This document shows, in pieces, positions 7,618 to 14,742 of a stretch of DNA of 20,622 bases. Below the pieces are notes generated by a model. That model did not search any database. It was not told the origin of the DNA and saw only the letters and a program-made list of their open reading frames with translations. Source of the stretch: CAZOWW01 sp964583765. Its GTDB lineage: Bacteria > Actinomycetota > Actinomycetes > Actinomycetales > Kineosporiaceae. Both the position numbers and the translations under genes were made by a program. The stretch lies in NCBI GenBank assembly GCA_964583765.1, contig CAZOWW010000108.1, positions 1-20,622 of the forward strand, written 5' to 3'. Position 1 is the stretch's first letter; each line of letters opens with the position of its first letter.

Positions 7618-8075
7618 GGTCGTCCACTTGCCTCCGCCTCCCGGCACAATCTGGCCGATCATCTCCGCAATCCGATCGAACCCGCCTCAGTCGTGAAGTC
7701 TCACCGCGCGCGATGCTGCGCTGTCTGCGCGCCTCCGTGCGACGCCTCGCCGCGCACGTACCTCCGCGCGATCTCTCCCTGCGTGCGTACCTCCGCACGA
7801 TCTCTCCCTGCGTGCGCGTCACCGCGCCGTGCCTCCCTTCGTGCGACACGGCCCGAGAACATCCCGCGCCGGATCCCGCCCGGCCTACCCTCGTGCCGCC
7901 CGGACACTCGCCTGCTCGTCTCGCTCCCGAACCGGTCCCACGTGGGTCGGTGGCGGACCTCAGGACCGGCACGTCCGGCACGTCCACGACAAGGCTTCGG
8001 TCGGGCAGGTCCGGCAGCGACCGGCACACCGATGGCGGAAGAAGGCGGGCCACCGCCCGGAAGAGAGGGACCCAG
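7618..8075. other. Divergent intergenic region with tandem repeat
   Basis: About 460 bp lie between the methyltransferase and the 231-residue hypothetical gene. It contains the 29-bp tandem duplication described separately and several diverged relatives of it (for example around 7733-7756 and 7815-7850). Long frames cross it on the minus strand, but their peptides simply repeat the unit (TQGEIARRYV-like) and do not look like a protein. No promoter is identified with confidence. Confidence 0.5.
7757..7814. repeat. 29-bp tandem duplication
   Basis: Positions 7757-7785 and 7786-7814 are identical except for one base (CCGCGCG versus CCGCACG). Each copy contains ATCTCTCCCTGCGTG, and on the minus strand each carries a GGAGG. 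Looser relatives flank the pair, so the locus appears to have expanded by slippage or unequal exchange. Confidence 0.85.
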
Positions 8076-8771
8076 GTGAGCACGACGAACGGCACGGGCG
8101 GCGGATCGGCGGCGCTCCCCCCGACCCCGGGGGAGAACTACCACGTGATGCATCGGATCGCGGCGCCCACGGTGCCGCCGTCGCTGCCGTCCGAGGTCGG
8201 CGGGTACGACCGCGAGGACTTTCACCCGGCCCTGCGCGCGCTGCTCGACATCCTCCGCGAGGACCTCCCCGAGGACGTCAACACGACGGACCGCGAGGCC
8301 CTGTTCCGTGAGGAGATGCCTGCCGGGCTCAAGGCGCTGATCCTCACCGCCGTCCACCGGGGCGGTCTCGAGATGCAACTGCCCCTGGCAGCGGCGCGGG
8401 ACCTGGCGCTCGACTCCTACGCCTTCGGCTTCCCGGACACCCGCGTCCAGGCGTACTACCTGCCGGCCGGGTCCGGTGGCTGGCGCTTCGCCCCCGACCA
8501 GTTGGGCACGGACTACGTGTTCGTCCTCGGCTGCACCCCCGACGGCGAGGTGTTCCTACTGGCCGGATGGGACGAGGGGGCCGAGAACGTCGTCTTCGGA
8601 TCCCTGACCATCGGAGGTTACGAGGACGACGGCGCCAGGCGTCTCGGGGACATCAGCGCCCTGCTCGCCCAGGTCGCCGAGTGGATCGAGGAGGTGGACG
8701 AGGACGCCGACACGGAACTCGCCCAAGGCTGGCTCGATCTGTGCCGCGAGCGCGGGTTGCTCGACGAGTAG
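8076..8771 (+). CDS. Hypothetical protein, 231 residues
   Basis: Not recognised. The protein is acidic, has no signal peptide or membrane segment, and is predicted to be cytoplasmic. Residues 1-30 are low-complexity. The middle contains a probable helical segment (FHPALRALLDILREDLPEDV). The second half reads as alternating strands (YVFVLGCTPDGEVFLLAGWD, then NVVFGSLTIGGYEDDG) followed by a long acidic helix (LAQVAEWIEEVDEDADTELA). GTG 8076 is chosen because AGAGGGA lies just upstream and the reading frame before it is repeat-derived. The last codons (CLLDE-like end and stop) lie in the first copy of a three-copy 22-bp repeat. Codon usage matches its neighbours, so it is a real gene of unknown function. 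Confidence 0.75.
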   Translation: MSTTNGTGGGSAALPPTPGENYHVMHRIAAPTVPPSLPSEVGGYDREDFHPALRALLDILREDLPEDVNTTDREALFREEMPAGLKALILTAVHRGGLEMQLPLAAARDLALDSYAFGFPDTRVQAYYLPAGSGGWRFAPDQLGTDYVFVLGCTPDGEVFLLAGWDEGAENVVFGSLTIGGYEDDGARRLGDISALLAQVAEWIEEVDEDADTELAQGWLDLCRERGLLDE

Positions 8772-8823
8772 CTTCGGACTGCTCGACGGGTAGTTGCGGA
8801 CTGCTCGACGAGTGGCTTCGGAA
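8758..8823. repeat. Three tandem copies of a 22-bp unit covering a stop codon
   Basis: Units start at 8758, 8780 and 8802, each close to TGCTCGACGAGTAGCTTCGG. The first copy encodes the last residues (LLDE) and stop of the hypothetical gene. The extra copies lie downstream, so the protein end is unchanged, and they form part of the upstream region of the next methyltransferase. Confidence 0.85.
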
Positions 8824-8852
8824 GGCGTGCGCGGCCGGGACGGGAACGGTCC

Positions 8853-8858
8853 TACCGT
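8853..8858 (+). promoter_or_regulatory. Candidate -10 of a leaderless methyltransferase gene
   Basis: TACCGT lies 6 nt before the ATG at 8865, and there is no Shine-Dalgarno sequence between them, which points to a leaderless transcript. The same arrangement recurs before several other genes in the window. Confidence 0.45.
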
Positions 8859-8864
8859 GGCCCC

Positions 8865-9671
8865 ATGACGATCGCCGACTGGCTCGAGGTCAACCGCGCG
8901 AACTGGGACGACCGAACAGCGGTGCACGCCGAGAGCGACTTCTACGACCTGGCCGGTTTCCGGGACGGGGCGTCGACCCTGCGACCCTTCGAGATCACCG
9001 AGCTCGGCGACGTGGCCGGCCGGAGCCTGCTGCACCTGCAGTGCCACATGGGGCAGGACACCCTCTCCTGGGCCAGGCTCGGTGCCGACGTGACCGGCCT
9101 CGACTTCTCGGCCGCCGCGATCGACACCGCACGCGCCCTCGCCGACGGGACGGGGCTCGCCCCACGCGCACGTTTCGTGACGGCCGACGTCTACTCGGCG
9201 GCGCAGGCCCTGGACGGTCGGCGGTTCGACATCGTCTACACGGGCATCGGCGCCCTGGTCTGGCTGCCCGATCTGACCCGTTGGGCAGACGTGGTCGCCT
9301 CCTGCCTGGTCGAGGGCGGCCTGCTCTACCTGGTCGAACTCCACCCGTTCGCCGACGTGCTGGACGACGACGGCCGTTCCGTCACCCACGACTACTTCAC
9401 GAAGGACGGCGAGGTCTACGACACCCCGGCGACCTACACCGACGGGCCGCCCCTGAACCACACGATCAACGTCCAGTGGCAGCACCCCCTCAGCGAGGTC
9501 GTCACGGCCCTGGCCCGAGCGGGCCTACGCCTGGAATCCCTGCGGGAACACCCGATGACGCTCTTCCGCCGATTTCCCGACCTCGAACGCAGCCCGGACG
9601 GCGGGTACCGGTTCCCCACCGGCCGGCCCCGCATCCCGTTGCTGTACTCCCTGCGGGCCAGCAGGCGCTGA
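8865..9671 (+). CDS. Class I SAM-dependent methyltransferase
   Basis: The 268-residue cytoplasmic methyltransferase is unrelated in detail to the one at 6629-7561. SAM motif I is LLHLQCHMGQDT at about 55-66, a form in which the usual GxGxG is replaced by QCHxGxDT, typical of a subfamily of actinobacterial Methyltransf_25-like proteins. Motif II is VTGLDFS at 76-82. DIVYTGIGALVWLPD (about 123-137) corresponds to motif IV and the following helix. The C-terminal third (LNHTINVQWQHPLSEVV) is a subfamily-specific extension. The substrate is unknown. The ATG lies 6 nt after TACCGT and lacks an SD, so it is probably translated from a leaderless mRNA. Confidence 0.88.
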   Translation: MTIADWLEVNRANWDDRTAVHAESDFYDLAGFRDGASTLRPFEITELGDVAGRSLLHLQCHMGQDTLSWARLGADVTGLDFSAAAIDTARALADGTGLAPRARFVTADVYSAAQALDGRRFDIVYTGIGALVWLPDLTRWADVVASCLVEGGLLYLVELHPFADVLDDDGRSVTHDYFTKDGEVYDTPATYTDGPPLNHTINVQWQHPLSEVVTALARAGLRLESLREHPMTLFRRFPDLERSPDGGYRFPTGRPRIPLLYSLRASRR

Positions 9672-9702
9672 GTTCTCACCGCCTGATCGCCGCGCGACGT
9701 CC

Positions 9703-9732
9703 GGCCTGCCACCGATCGGTCACCGGCAGGCC
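9703..9732. terminator. Hairpin between convergent genes
   Basis: GGCCTGCC at 9703-9710 pairs with GGCAGGCC at 9725-9732; the 14-nt loop contains the self-complementary ACCGATCGGT. It lies between the methyltransferase gene and the 3' end of the MerR gene. Confidence 0.45.
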
Positions 9733-9800
9733 TCGTCGTCACCGCACTCCTCGCGCGTCAGCAAGCACTGATCTCTTCCCGCCGTCCCGTCGGTGGCCGG

Positions 9801-10763
9801 TCACTGCCAGGTCGCCGTCGCAGGGTCGACGCCGTTGCTGACCGCGTTGGCGTCGATGGCCTCACGCAGCCAGCGCGTCAGGCCCGGCGCGAGTCGCTCG
9901 TAGTAGGCGGTGAAGTCGGGGTCGGCCTCGTACATCCGGCCGAGGCAGACCTGCATGGCATGTGTGCAGGTGAAGTAGGCACCGATCGAGGCCCGGTGCC
10001 GCTCGGCGAGGACGGCGGCCTCGGGCCCGGCAGGGTCCAGACCGGCGTGGACCGCGGCCGCGAGGTCCTGATTCAGGGCGGCCGAGGTGTCGGCGACCGA
10101 CTGCCAGTCCTGCGGGGTCATCGTGGCCGCTCGTTCGGCGTACTGGGCCCACTGGTCGGTGTCGCCCCAGCGCTCCTGTGCCTCGCCGATCCACGAGGGC
10201 TGCCAGTCCTGACCGAAGATCGACACCTGTTCCTCCGGAGTAAGCAGTGCGCCGGCGTCGATCGCCGCCAGCAGTCGGTCAACCCCCTCGACCATGCCCT
10301 GCAGTCGGGTGATCCGGTCGGCGAGCTGGGCCCGCTGTTCCCGCAGGGACCCGCCCGGGTCCGACCGCGGGGCATCGAGCAGGTGGCCGATGCGATCGAG
10401 CGGCAGGCCCAGTTCGCGGTAGAGGAGCACACGGTGGATGCGGGCGAGATCGCCCGCGGAGTATCGACGGTGCCCACTGGCACTCCGCGCCGACGGTCGG
10501 ACCAACCCGACGGCGTCCCAGTGATGCAGAGTGCGAACGGTGATGCCCACCGCCGAGGCCACGGCGCCGATCGTCCAGCCGTCGTCGCCCGCGGTGCCGG
10601 GGGCGGTGGTTCGGTGGCCCGAGGGCCCGGGGCCGGCGGCGGACGGGCCGGTGGTGCCGGGGTTCGCGGTTCCGGGGCCAGTGGTGCCGGAGTTCGCGGT
10701 TCCGGGGCCGCTGGTACCGGAGTCGGCGGTCACGGCGGCCAGTCTGGCAGCCGGCACGCTCAT
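9801..10763 (-). CDS. MerR family regulator with TipAS effector domain
   Basis: The 320-residue transcriptional regulator has a MerR winged helix at about 63-131 (WTIGAVASAVGITVRTLHHW, then a GHRRYSAGDLARI wing) and a coiled-coil dimerisation helix at about 140-175. A TipAS domain follows at about 200-312 (WAQYAERAATMTPQDW; GAYFTCTHAMQVCLGRMY). TipAS domains bind ligands such as thiopeptides, and MerR proteins activate promoters with long spacers. Residues 13-50 form an odd Gly/Thr/Pro/Ala-rich tail built from decapeptide repeats (SGTTGPGTAN-like). The ATG at 10763 overlaps the stop of the upstream VOC gene as ATGA, which supports this start and indicates translational coupling. The VOC protein is a natural candidate for a co-regulated resistance or binding partner, but this is inference. 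Confidence 0.9.
   Translation of the reverse strand: MSVPAARLAAVTADSGTSGPGTANSGTTGPGTANPGTTGPSAAGPGPSGHRTTAPGTAGDDGWTIGAVASAVGITVRTLHHWDAVGLVRPSARSASGHRRYSAGDLARIHRVLLYRELGLPLDRIGHLLDAPRSDPGGSLREQRAQLADRITRLQGMVEGVDRLLAAIDAGALLTPEEQVSIFGQDWQPSWIGEAQERWGDTDQWAQYAERAATMTPQDWQSVADTSAALNQDLAAAVHAGLDPAGPEAAVLAERHRASIGAYFTCTHAMQVCLGRMYEADPDFTAYYERLAPGLTRWLREAIDANAVSNGVDPATATWQ
10651..10740. repeat. Three 30-bp repeats encoding a MerR N-terminal tail
   Basis: Units 10651-10680, 10681-10710 and 10711-10740 keep exact 30-bp phase; the first two differ at two positions and the third is more diverged. Because the unit is a multiple of three, the repeat adds in-frame decapeptides to the regulator's N-terminus. 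Confidence 0.8.
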
Positions 10764-11368
10764 CGCTCGGGGGTGAGGCCGGTCGCGGCGGTCCCGCCGG
10801 GGATGTCGGCCCGGCCCTCAGCAGCCCCGGCAGTTTCCGCCGTCCCGGCTGCTTCGCCGTCCTCCGCGGCCCTGCCCGGGCTGATACCGACGGCCCCCAG
10901 CGCCCGGGCCTGCTCGCTGCCGGGCTCCCACGGCCGTGCGGCGGTCAGGACCACCCGGGTGTTCTCGGGGGTGACAACCTGGAGATCGACGGTGTTCCAG
11001 GGGGTGGGGCCCGGCCCTGTCGTGCATCCCGGCGCCACGTCCTCGCAGGCCTGCGCGATCGACTCGATCTCGCCGAGCACGCATGCGAAGGAGACGCTCA
11101 GCGCGGGGACCTCCCCGGTCCCGGACGACACGAGCAGCACGTCCTGGAAGGCCCAGCGGCGCAGGTGGGTCATCCGACCGAGGATCGTGAACAGGTCCAC
11201 GAAGCCGAGGCCTCGAAGCCAGAAGTCCACGGAAACGGCGAGGTCGGAGGTCGGGACGGTCACGAACATCGGCATGCCGTAGATGCCGCGGTAGATCCCG
11301 GGCGAGACCGCGTCCGGTCCGGGCGCGGGCACAGGACCGAGCTCGAAGGCGTCGAAGTAGTCACCCAT
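10760..11368 (-). CDS. VOC (glyoxalase/bleomycin-resistance) family protein
   Basis: The protein has 202 residues from ATG 11368, or 209 from GTG 11389. It carries a single VOC-type beta-alpha-beta fold: MFVTVPTSDLAVSVDFWLRG (the entry strand and helix), LGFVDLFTILGRMTHLRRW, and near the end TVDLQVVTPENTRVVL. Members bind metal or small molecules and include antibiotic-binding resistance proteins. The residues after about 160 are Gly/Ala-rich and probably disordered. The stop overlaps the MerR start (ATGA), so the two form one coupled operon. Neither start has a good ribosome-binding site; CACGCT six bases before ATG 11368 resembles the leaderless -10 elements seen elsewhere here, so I prefer 11368. 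Function within the family is not determined. Confidence 0.75.
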   Translation of the reverse strand: MGDYFDAFELGPVPAPGPDAVSPGIYRGIYGMPMFVTVPTSDLAVSVDFWLRGLGFVDLFTILGRMTHLRRWAFQDVLLVSSGTGEVPALSVSFACVLGEIESIAQACEDVAPGCTTGPGPTPWNTVDLQVVTPENTRVVLTAARPWEPGSEQARALGAVGISPGRAAEDGEAAGTAETAGAAEGRADIPGGTAATGLTPER

Positions 11369-11500
11369 GGGAACAGCGTGGACCCTCACGCGGCGTCAGG
11401 ATCAAGTCGCTCCCGCTGCCCGACCACGCCTGCGGCCAGGTGACCGCTGCCCGACCACGCGCGCCGCCCGACCGGACCCACAGCCCGACCGAGGCACCCG

Positions 11501-11506
11501 TACGCT
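11501..11506 (+). promoter_or_regulatory. Candidate -10 of a leaderless gene
   Basis: TACGCT lies exactly 6 nt before the GTG at 11513, with no SD sequence. This decides the start choice and suggests a leaderless mRNA. Confidence 0.45.
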
Positions 11507-11512
11507 CGAGCC

Positions 11513-12676
11513 GTGAGGACGAGACGGCTTCGGGTCACCCTGCGTGAGGTAACTCCGGTGGTGGTGCGGGTGCTCGACGTGCCGAGCGCGGCGACGTTGC
11601 CGGAGCTGCACGAACTGCTGCAGGCGGGGATCGGCTGGACCGACAGCCACCTGCATCAGTTCATCACCCCGGACATCCGCTACGGCGTCGTCGACCCGGA
11701 CTTCGTCGACTTCGACCCCGGCCTCCGTGACGAGAACACAGTCACCCTGCGGGACCTGCCGGCGCGGTTCAGCTACGACTACGACTTCGGCGACAGCTGG
11801 GAGCACGACATCGAGGACCTCGGGCCCGGTGGCCCGGTGGCCGGATGCGTGGACGGCGAGGGCGCCTGCCCGCCCGAGGACTGCGGCGGGGTGCCCGGCT
11901 ACGCGGAATTCCGCGAGGCGATCGCCGAGCCCCGCCATCCGGAGCACCACCGCCTCCGTGCCTGGGCCGGATCGTGGGTAGACCGCTTCGACCGGGAGGC
12001 CACGGACGCCCTGGTCCGCGACACCGCTGGGCAGATCCCCGAGAGCGTCCGGATCCTGCTCGACCTGCTCGCGGGCGGGGTCAAACTCACCCCCGGCGGC
12101 CGGCTCCCCCGCGTTGTCGTCCGGCAGGTCCATGCCGAACGCCCGAACTGGTATGACCTCGGCCGCCCCGCCCAGATCGAGGAGGACCTGCCACCCCTGG
12201 TCACCCTGCACGAACTGCTCCGCAAGGCCGGGTTGGCCCGCCTGTCCCGCGGGATCCTCTCCCCCACCAAGGCCGCCGCGGACGACCTGCAGATCGTCCG
12301 CCGACTGCGCACCGCCCTGGAGCCCGGCAGCTTCCACGAGTTGCTCATCAGCCTGGCCGCCGCCCGGCTGGCCGCCGAAGGCCCCGCCACAGGCGAACGG
12401 CTTGCCGGCGAACTGCTGCCCTGGCTGAGGGGTTGGGCGGTCGACGGGAAGTCGTTGACCGAGAAGGATCTGCGCACCGAGATCTACTGCGAGGCGTCCA
12501 CCATGGACGCCCTCGACCTCGCCGCCCGCCGGTGGACGAGCGCGGGCGATCTCTGGGAGGCCGGGCCTTCCGCGACCAGCCTGCTCCCCCGGGCCACCGC
12601 GCTGGCGCACGACTGGCACGGCTGGGACGGCGAGGCAGACGACCAGGGCTGCGACTGCGGCGACTGCGGCTCGTGA
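11513..12676 (+). CDS. Plasmid pRiA4b ORF-3 family protein
   Basis: The 387-residue protein has an N-terminal pRiA4b ORF-3-like domain (PF07929, also called IS1096 passenger TnpR-like). The pattern is LRVTLREVTPVVVRVLDVP at about 6-24, HELLQAGIGWTDSHLHQF at 33-50, the hallmark SYDYDFGDSWEHDIE at 87-101, and PPEDCGGVPGY at 120-130. The biochemical role of the family is unknown; it is common on plasmids and beside mobile elements. The C-terminal 200 residues are helical and unrecognised, ending in a Cys-rich tail (GCDCGDCGS) that might bind metal. GTG 11513 sits 6 nt after TACGCT. No transposase is adjacent. The frame continues open for 50 codons after the TGA (see the small ORF at 12698). Confidence 0.85.
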   Translation: MRTRRLRVTLREVTPVVVRVLDVPSAATLPELHELLQAGIGWTDSHLHQFITPDIRYGVVDPDFVDFDPGLRDENTVTLRDLPARFSYDYDFGDSWEHDIEDLGPGGPVAGCVDGEGACPPEDCGGVPGYAEFREAIAEPRHPEHHRLRAWAGSWVDRFDREATDALVRDTAGQIPESVRILLDLLAGGVKLTPGGRLPRVVVRQVHAERPNWYDLGRPAQIEEDLPPLVTLHELLRKAGLARLSRGILSPTKAAADDLQIVRRLRTALEPGSFHELLISLAAARLAAEGPATGERLAGELLPWLRGWAVDGKSLTEKDLRTEIYCEASTMDALDLAARRWTSAGDLWEAGPSATSLLPRATALAHDWHGWDGEADDQGCDCGDCGS

Positions 12677-12697
12677 CACCTGTGGCCGGAAGGGTTG

Positions 12698-12829
12698 GTG
12701 CACTACCTGTCGGAGCATCAGGTGCGTGTCCCGCAGGAGTTCGTCACCCAGGTCCGGGAAATGACTCCGGCCTTCGATGAAGTAACCGTCGATGACGGAT
12801 GGTGGCGGAGCCGTACGTCCCGGCGGTGA
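12698..12829 (+). CDS. Small ORF or gene remnant downstream of the pRiA4b gene
   Basis: Codons from 12680 to 12829 read protein-like (LWPEGLVHYLSEHQVRVPQE, then VREMTPAFDEVTVDDGWW) and are in the same frame as the preceding gene, just after its TGA. It may be a short gene starting at GTG 12698 (43 residues, GGAAGGG close upstream), a C-terminal fragment of a lost gene, or a former extension of the pRiA4b protein. No family is recognised. Confidence 0.4.
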   Translation: MHYLSEHQVRVPQEFVTQVREMTPAFDEVTVDDGWWRSRTSRR

Positions 12830-12875
12830 CCGGCAGACTTGTGAACTCTCACCGGTAGCTTGCGCGGAGCTTGAT

Positions 12876-12923
12876 CCTGCCGATGAGGTGCTCGTTGAGG
12901 TCCTCGAGTGCCTCATCGGCAGG
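12876..12923. terminator. Bidirectional terminator, 19-bp stem
   Basis: Arms 12876-12894 and 12905-12923 pair over 19 bp (13 perfect, then two G.T wobbles, then 4 perfect) around a 10-nt loop. It lies between the plus-strand pRiA4b gene region and the minus-strand nucleotidyltransferase gene. Confidence 0.7.
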
Positions 12924-12961
12924 GGTCCGGTGCTCACGGCTGATCCCGACCGGCTCGCCGT

Positions 12962-13762
12962 TCACACCCATGCCCAGGCACGACGATGGGCGTCCGCCGA
13001 CCAGGCGTTGATCGCGGCCCGGTCCGGCTCGACGGGCAGCGGCGTCCTGCCTCGCTCCAGAATCTCCTCGACCTCGGCCTGGACAGCCGCGATCTCGGCC
13101 AGCACCTCACCCATCTCCGGGACGTCGCCGCGCTTGACCGCGAGCACCCGCTCCCGCTCGCGGTCGGGCATCGGCAGGGTCAGCCGCCCGTCGCGAGCCA
13201 CCTCTCGGCCCTGGTAGGCCAGCCGAAGTGCGTGCGAGGCGTACTTCACGTCGTACCCGAACTTCGCGACCAGCTCCGGCCGGTTCGGCACCCCGTGCCG
13301 CGACCCCCTGCCCAACAGCCTGGACCGCTGCGACTCCAGGTAGCCCAGGAACCGCCGCACCGCCTGCTGCGAGAGCACTCTGGGCGCCAACGCCCGCAGC
13401 TCCTCACCCAACGGGGTGATCACCAGGACGTCGCCGGCCGGGGCGTACAGCGGCAGCAGCACCGTGGGGTTGCCCTTGGTGACCAGCCGCAGGTACTTCC
13501 GCAAGGAGTAGACGACCAGGTCAGTGTCACCCGGGCCCGATCGGGCCCCCTCGGGCTGGGTCCGGAACACGTAGTGCTCGCAGGGCCTGCCCACACCCAG
13601 CACCTGAGTCGGTGGCTCTACGAAGATGCCCAGCTCGTCGTGGTCATCGGTGCCGGGAATGGCGATCCCGTGGACGCCGGATCCCACGACGGTCCTCAGG
13701 ATCTCCCCGCTCAGCGCCATCTGCCGGTCGCCGTGTTCCGTGTGCCGCACGTCCTCGGTCAT
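12962..13762 (-). CDS. RlaP-like nucleotidyltransferase (DNA polymerase beta superfamily)
   Basis: The 266-residue protein belongs to the predicted nucleotidyltransferase family COG3541/RlaP (PF10127). The nucleotidyltransferase signature is GSGVHGIAIPGTDDHDELGI at about 27-46, where Gly27-Ser28 and Asp39/Asp40/Asp42 are the expected nucleotide- and metal-binding residues. YSLRKYLRLVTKGNPTVLLP at about 98-117 is typical of the family. RlaP members are linked to RNA repair operons and occur widely in phages and actinobacteria; the reaction is unproven. ATG 13762 follows GGAGGGGG by 6 nt. The gene is divergent from DUF4291-NADAR across a 308-bp gap with paired palindromes, so it may share their control. 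It converges on the pRiA4b region through a strong terminator. Confidence 0.82.
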   Translation of the reverse strand: MTEDVRHTEHGDRQMALSGEILRTVVGSGVHGIAIPGTDDHDELGIFVEPPTQVLGVGRPCEHYVFRTQPEGARSGPGDTDLVVYSLRKYLRLVTKGNPTVLLPLYAPAGDVLVITPLGEELRALAPRVLSQQAVRRFLGYLESQRSRLLGRGSRHGVPNRPELVAKFGYDVKYASHALRLAYQGREVARDGRLTLPMPDRERERVLAVKRGDVPEMGEVLAEIAAVQAEVEEILERGRTPLPVEPDRAAINAWSADAHRRAWAWV

Positions 13763-14023
13763 CACGCTCCCCCTCCGTGCTTCGTGGGCGACGTCAACGG
13801 CCTCCGCGCCGCATGCCGGACGCTCGCCCCTCGTTCTCGGCCGGTCGCACCGCGTTCGGCCGGCTCGCCCCTCGGCCCCGGCAGTTCGTACCTGCCGGGC
13901 AACGGCCGGGGCCTGATCATCACATCGGGGGGTGCGACGTTCCATCGATTTCACTCCCCAGGAGCAGGGGCCCTCTCAACGCCCGCTCGTCGGCGCTCCG
14001 GCTCATGCCCACCGTCCGGACAT
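13763..14023. other. Divergent intergenic region, no gene seen
   Basis: This stretch separates the nucleotidyltransferase from DUF4291. Frames cross it on the plus strand but look like shadow or low-complexity sequence. It should contain the nucleotidyltransferase promoter. The only clear structures are the palindromes at its right border (14024-14058). Confidence 0.45.
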
Positions 14024-14058
14024 ACTCAATATGAGTTGCATCGCGACTCAGCAGGAGT
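14024..14058. promoter_or_regulatory. Paired palindromic operators over the DUF4291 promoter
   Basis: ACTCAATATGAGT (14024-14036) and ACTCAGCAGGAGT (14046-14058) share the pattern ACTCA-N3-KGAGT and are exactly 22 bp apart, about two helical turns. TTGCAT at 14036-14041 and CACGAT at 14059-14064 (17-bp spacer) form a plausible promoter. The second palindrome fills the spacer and the first abuts the -35. This is repressor-like geometry. The binding protein is not encoded in the window. Confidence 0.55.
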
Positions 14059-14070
14059 CACGATCTCTCC

Positions 14071-14742
14071 ATGACCGAGCCCTTGCCGACCGCGCGTTGG
14101 TGCGAACAGGCCGCCAGCTGGCCGCAGCAGGGGCGGCACGTCCTGGCCCTCCACGACGAGGACACGGTCGTGGTCTACCAGGCCTACCGGCCCGACATCG
14201 CCGAGTACACCGTCACGCACCAGCGCTTCGGCGGCTCCTTCCGCCTGGGACGGATGAGTTGGATCAAGCCGGGCTTCCTGTGGATGATGTACCGCTGCGG
14301 CTGGGCCACCAAGCCCGGCCAGGAGCGGGTGCTCGCCGTTCGCCTGACGCGCGCCGGCTTCGATGCCGTCCTCGAGTCCGCCGTCCCCGCCTCCCACGAC
14401 CCGGCCCGCTATCCCGACCGTTCCAGCTGGCAGCACGCCGTGAGGACGTCGCAGGTCCGGGTCCAGTGGGATCCGGACCATGACCCGCACGGCCACCCGC
14501 TGCCCCGCCGGGCGATCCAGCTCGGGCTACGGGGCGAGATCCTGGCCGCCTATGCCCACGACTGGCCCGTGGAGATCCTCGACCTCACGGACTTCGTCAC
14601 CGCCCAGCAGGCCGTCCTGCGCGAGCAGGGCACGAACGCGCTGCGCACCCCCCCTCGAGACCCGATACCCCTGGGAGACCCCCGATGCGGCCTGAGGAAC
14701 GCCTGGCCGCCGCCCGCGCGGCGGACGCGGCAGCGGAGGTGA
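14071..14742 (+). CDS. DUF4291 family protein, C-terminus probably frameshifted
   Basis: The 223-residue protein matches DUF4291: VVVYQAYRPDIAEY at about 30-43, RMSWIKPGFLWMMYRCGW at 61-78, RVQWDPDHDPHGHPLPRRAI at about 130-149, then QLGLRGE. The family has no established biochemical function; it is often found near NAD/ADP-ribose genes, and an ADP-ribosyltransferase-like fold is a hypothesis. The last 30 residues are Arg/Pro-rich and overlap the next gene by 58 nt. Removing one C from the C7 run at 14648-14654 gives instead RTPLETRYPWETPDAA and a stop at 14693-14695, resembling the family C-terminus. A frameshift, real or a sequencing artefact, is therefore likely. ATG 14071 lies 6 nt after the predicted -10; AGGAG is 13 nt away, so the mRNA may be leaderless. 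Confidence 0.85.
   Translation: MTEPLPTARWCEQAASWPQQGRHVLALHDEDTVVVYQAYRPDIAEYTVTHQRFGGSFRLGRMSWIKPGFLWMMYRCGWATKPGQERVLAVRLTRAGFDAVLESAVPASHDPARYPDRSSWQHAVRTSQVRVQWDPDHDPHGHPLPRRAIQLGLRGEILAAYAHDWPVEILDLTDFVTAQQAVLREQGTNALRTPPRDPIPLGDPRCGLRNAWPPPARRTRQRR

Noticed and set aside
11513..12676. IS1096-type insertion sequence
   Set aside because: The pRiA4b/TnpR-like domain is present, but I see no transposase, terminal inverted repeats or target duplication.
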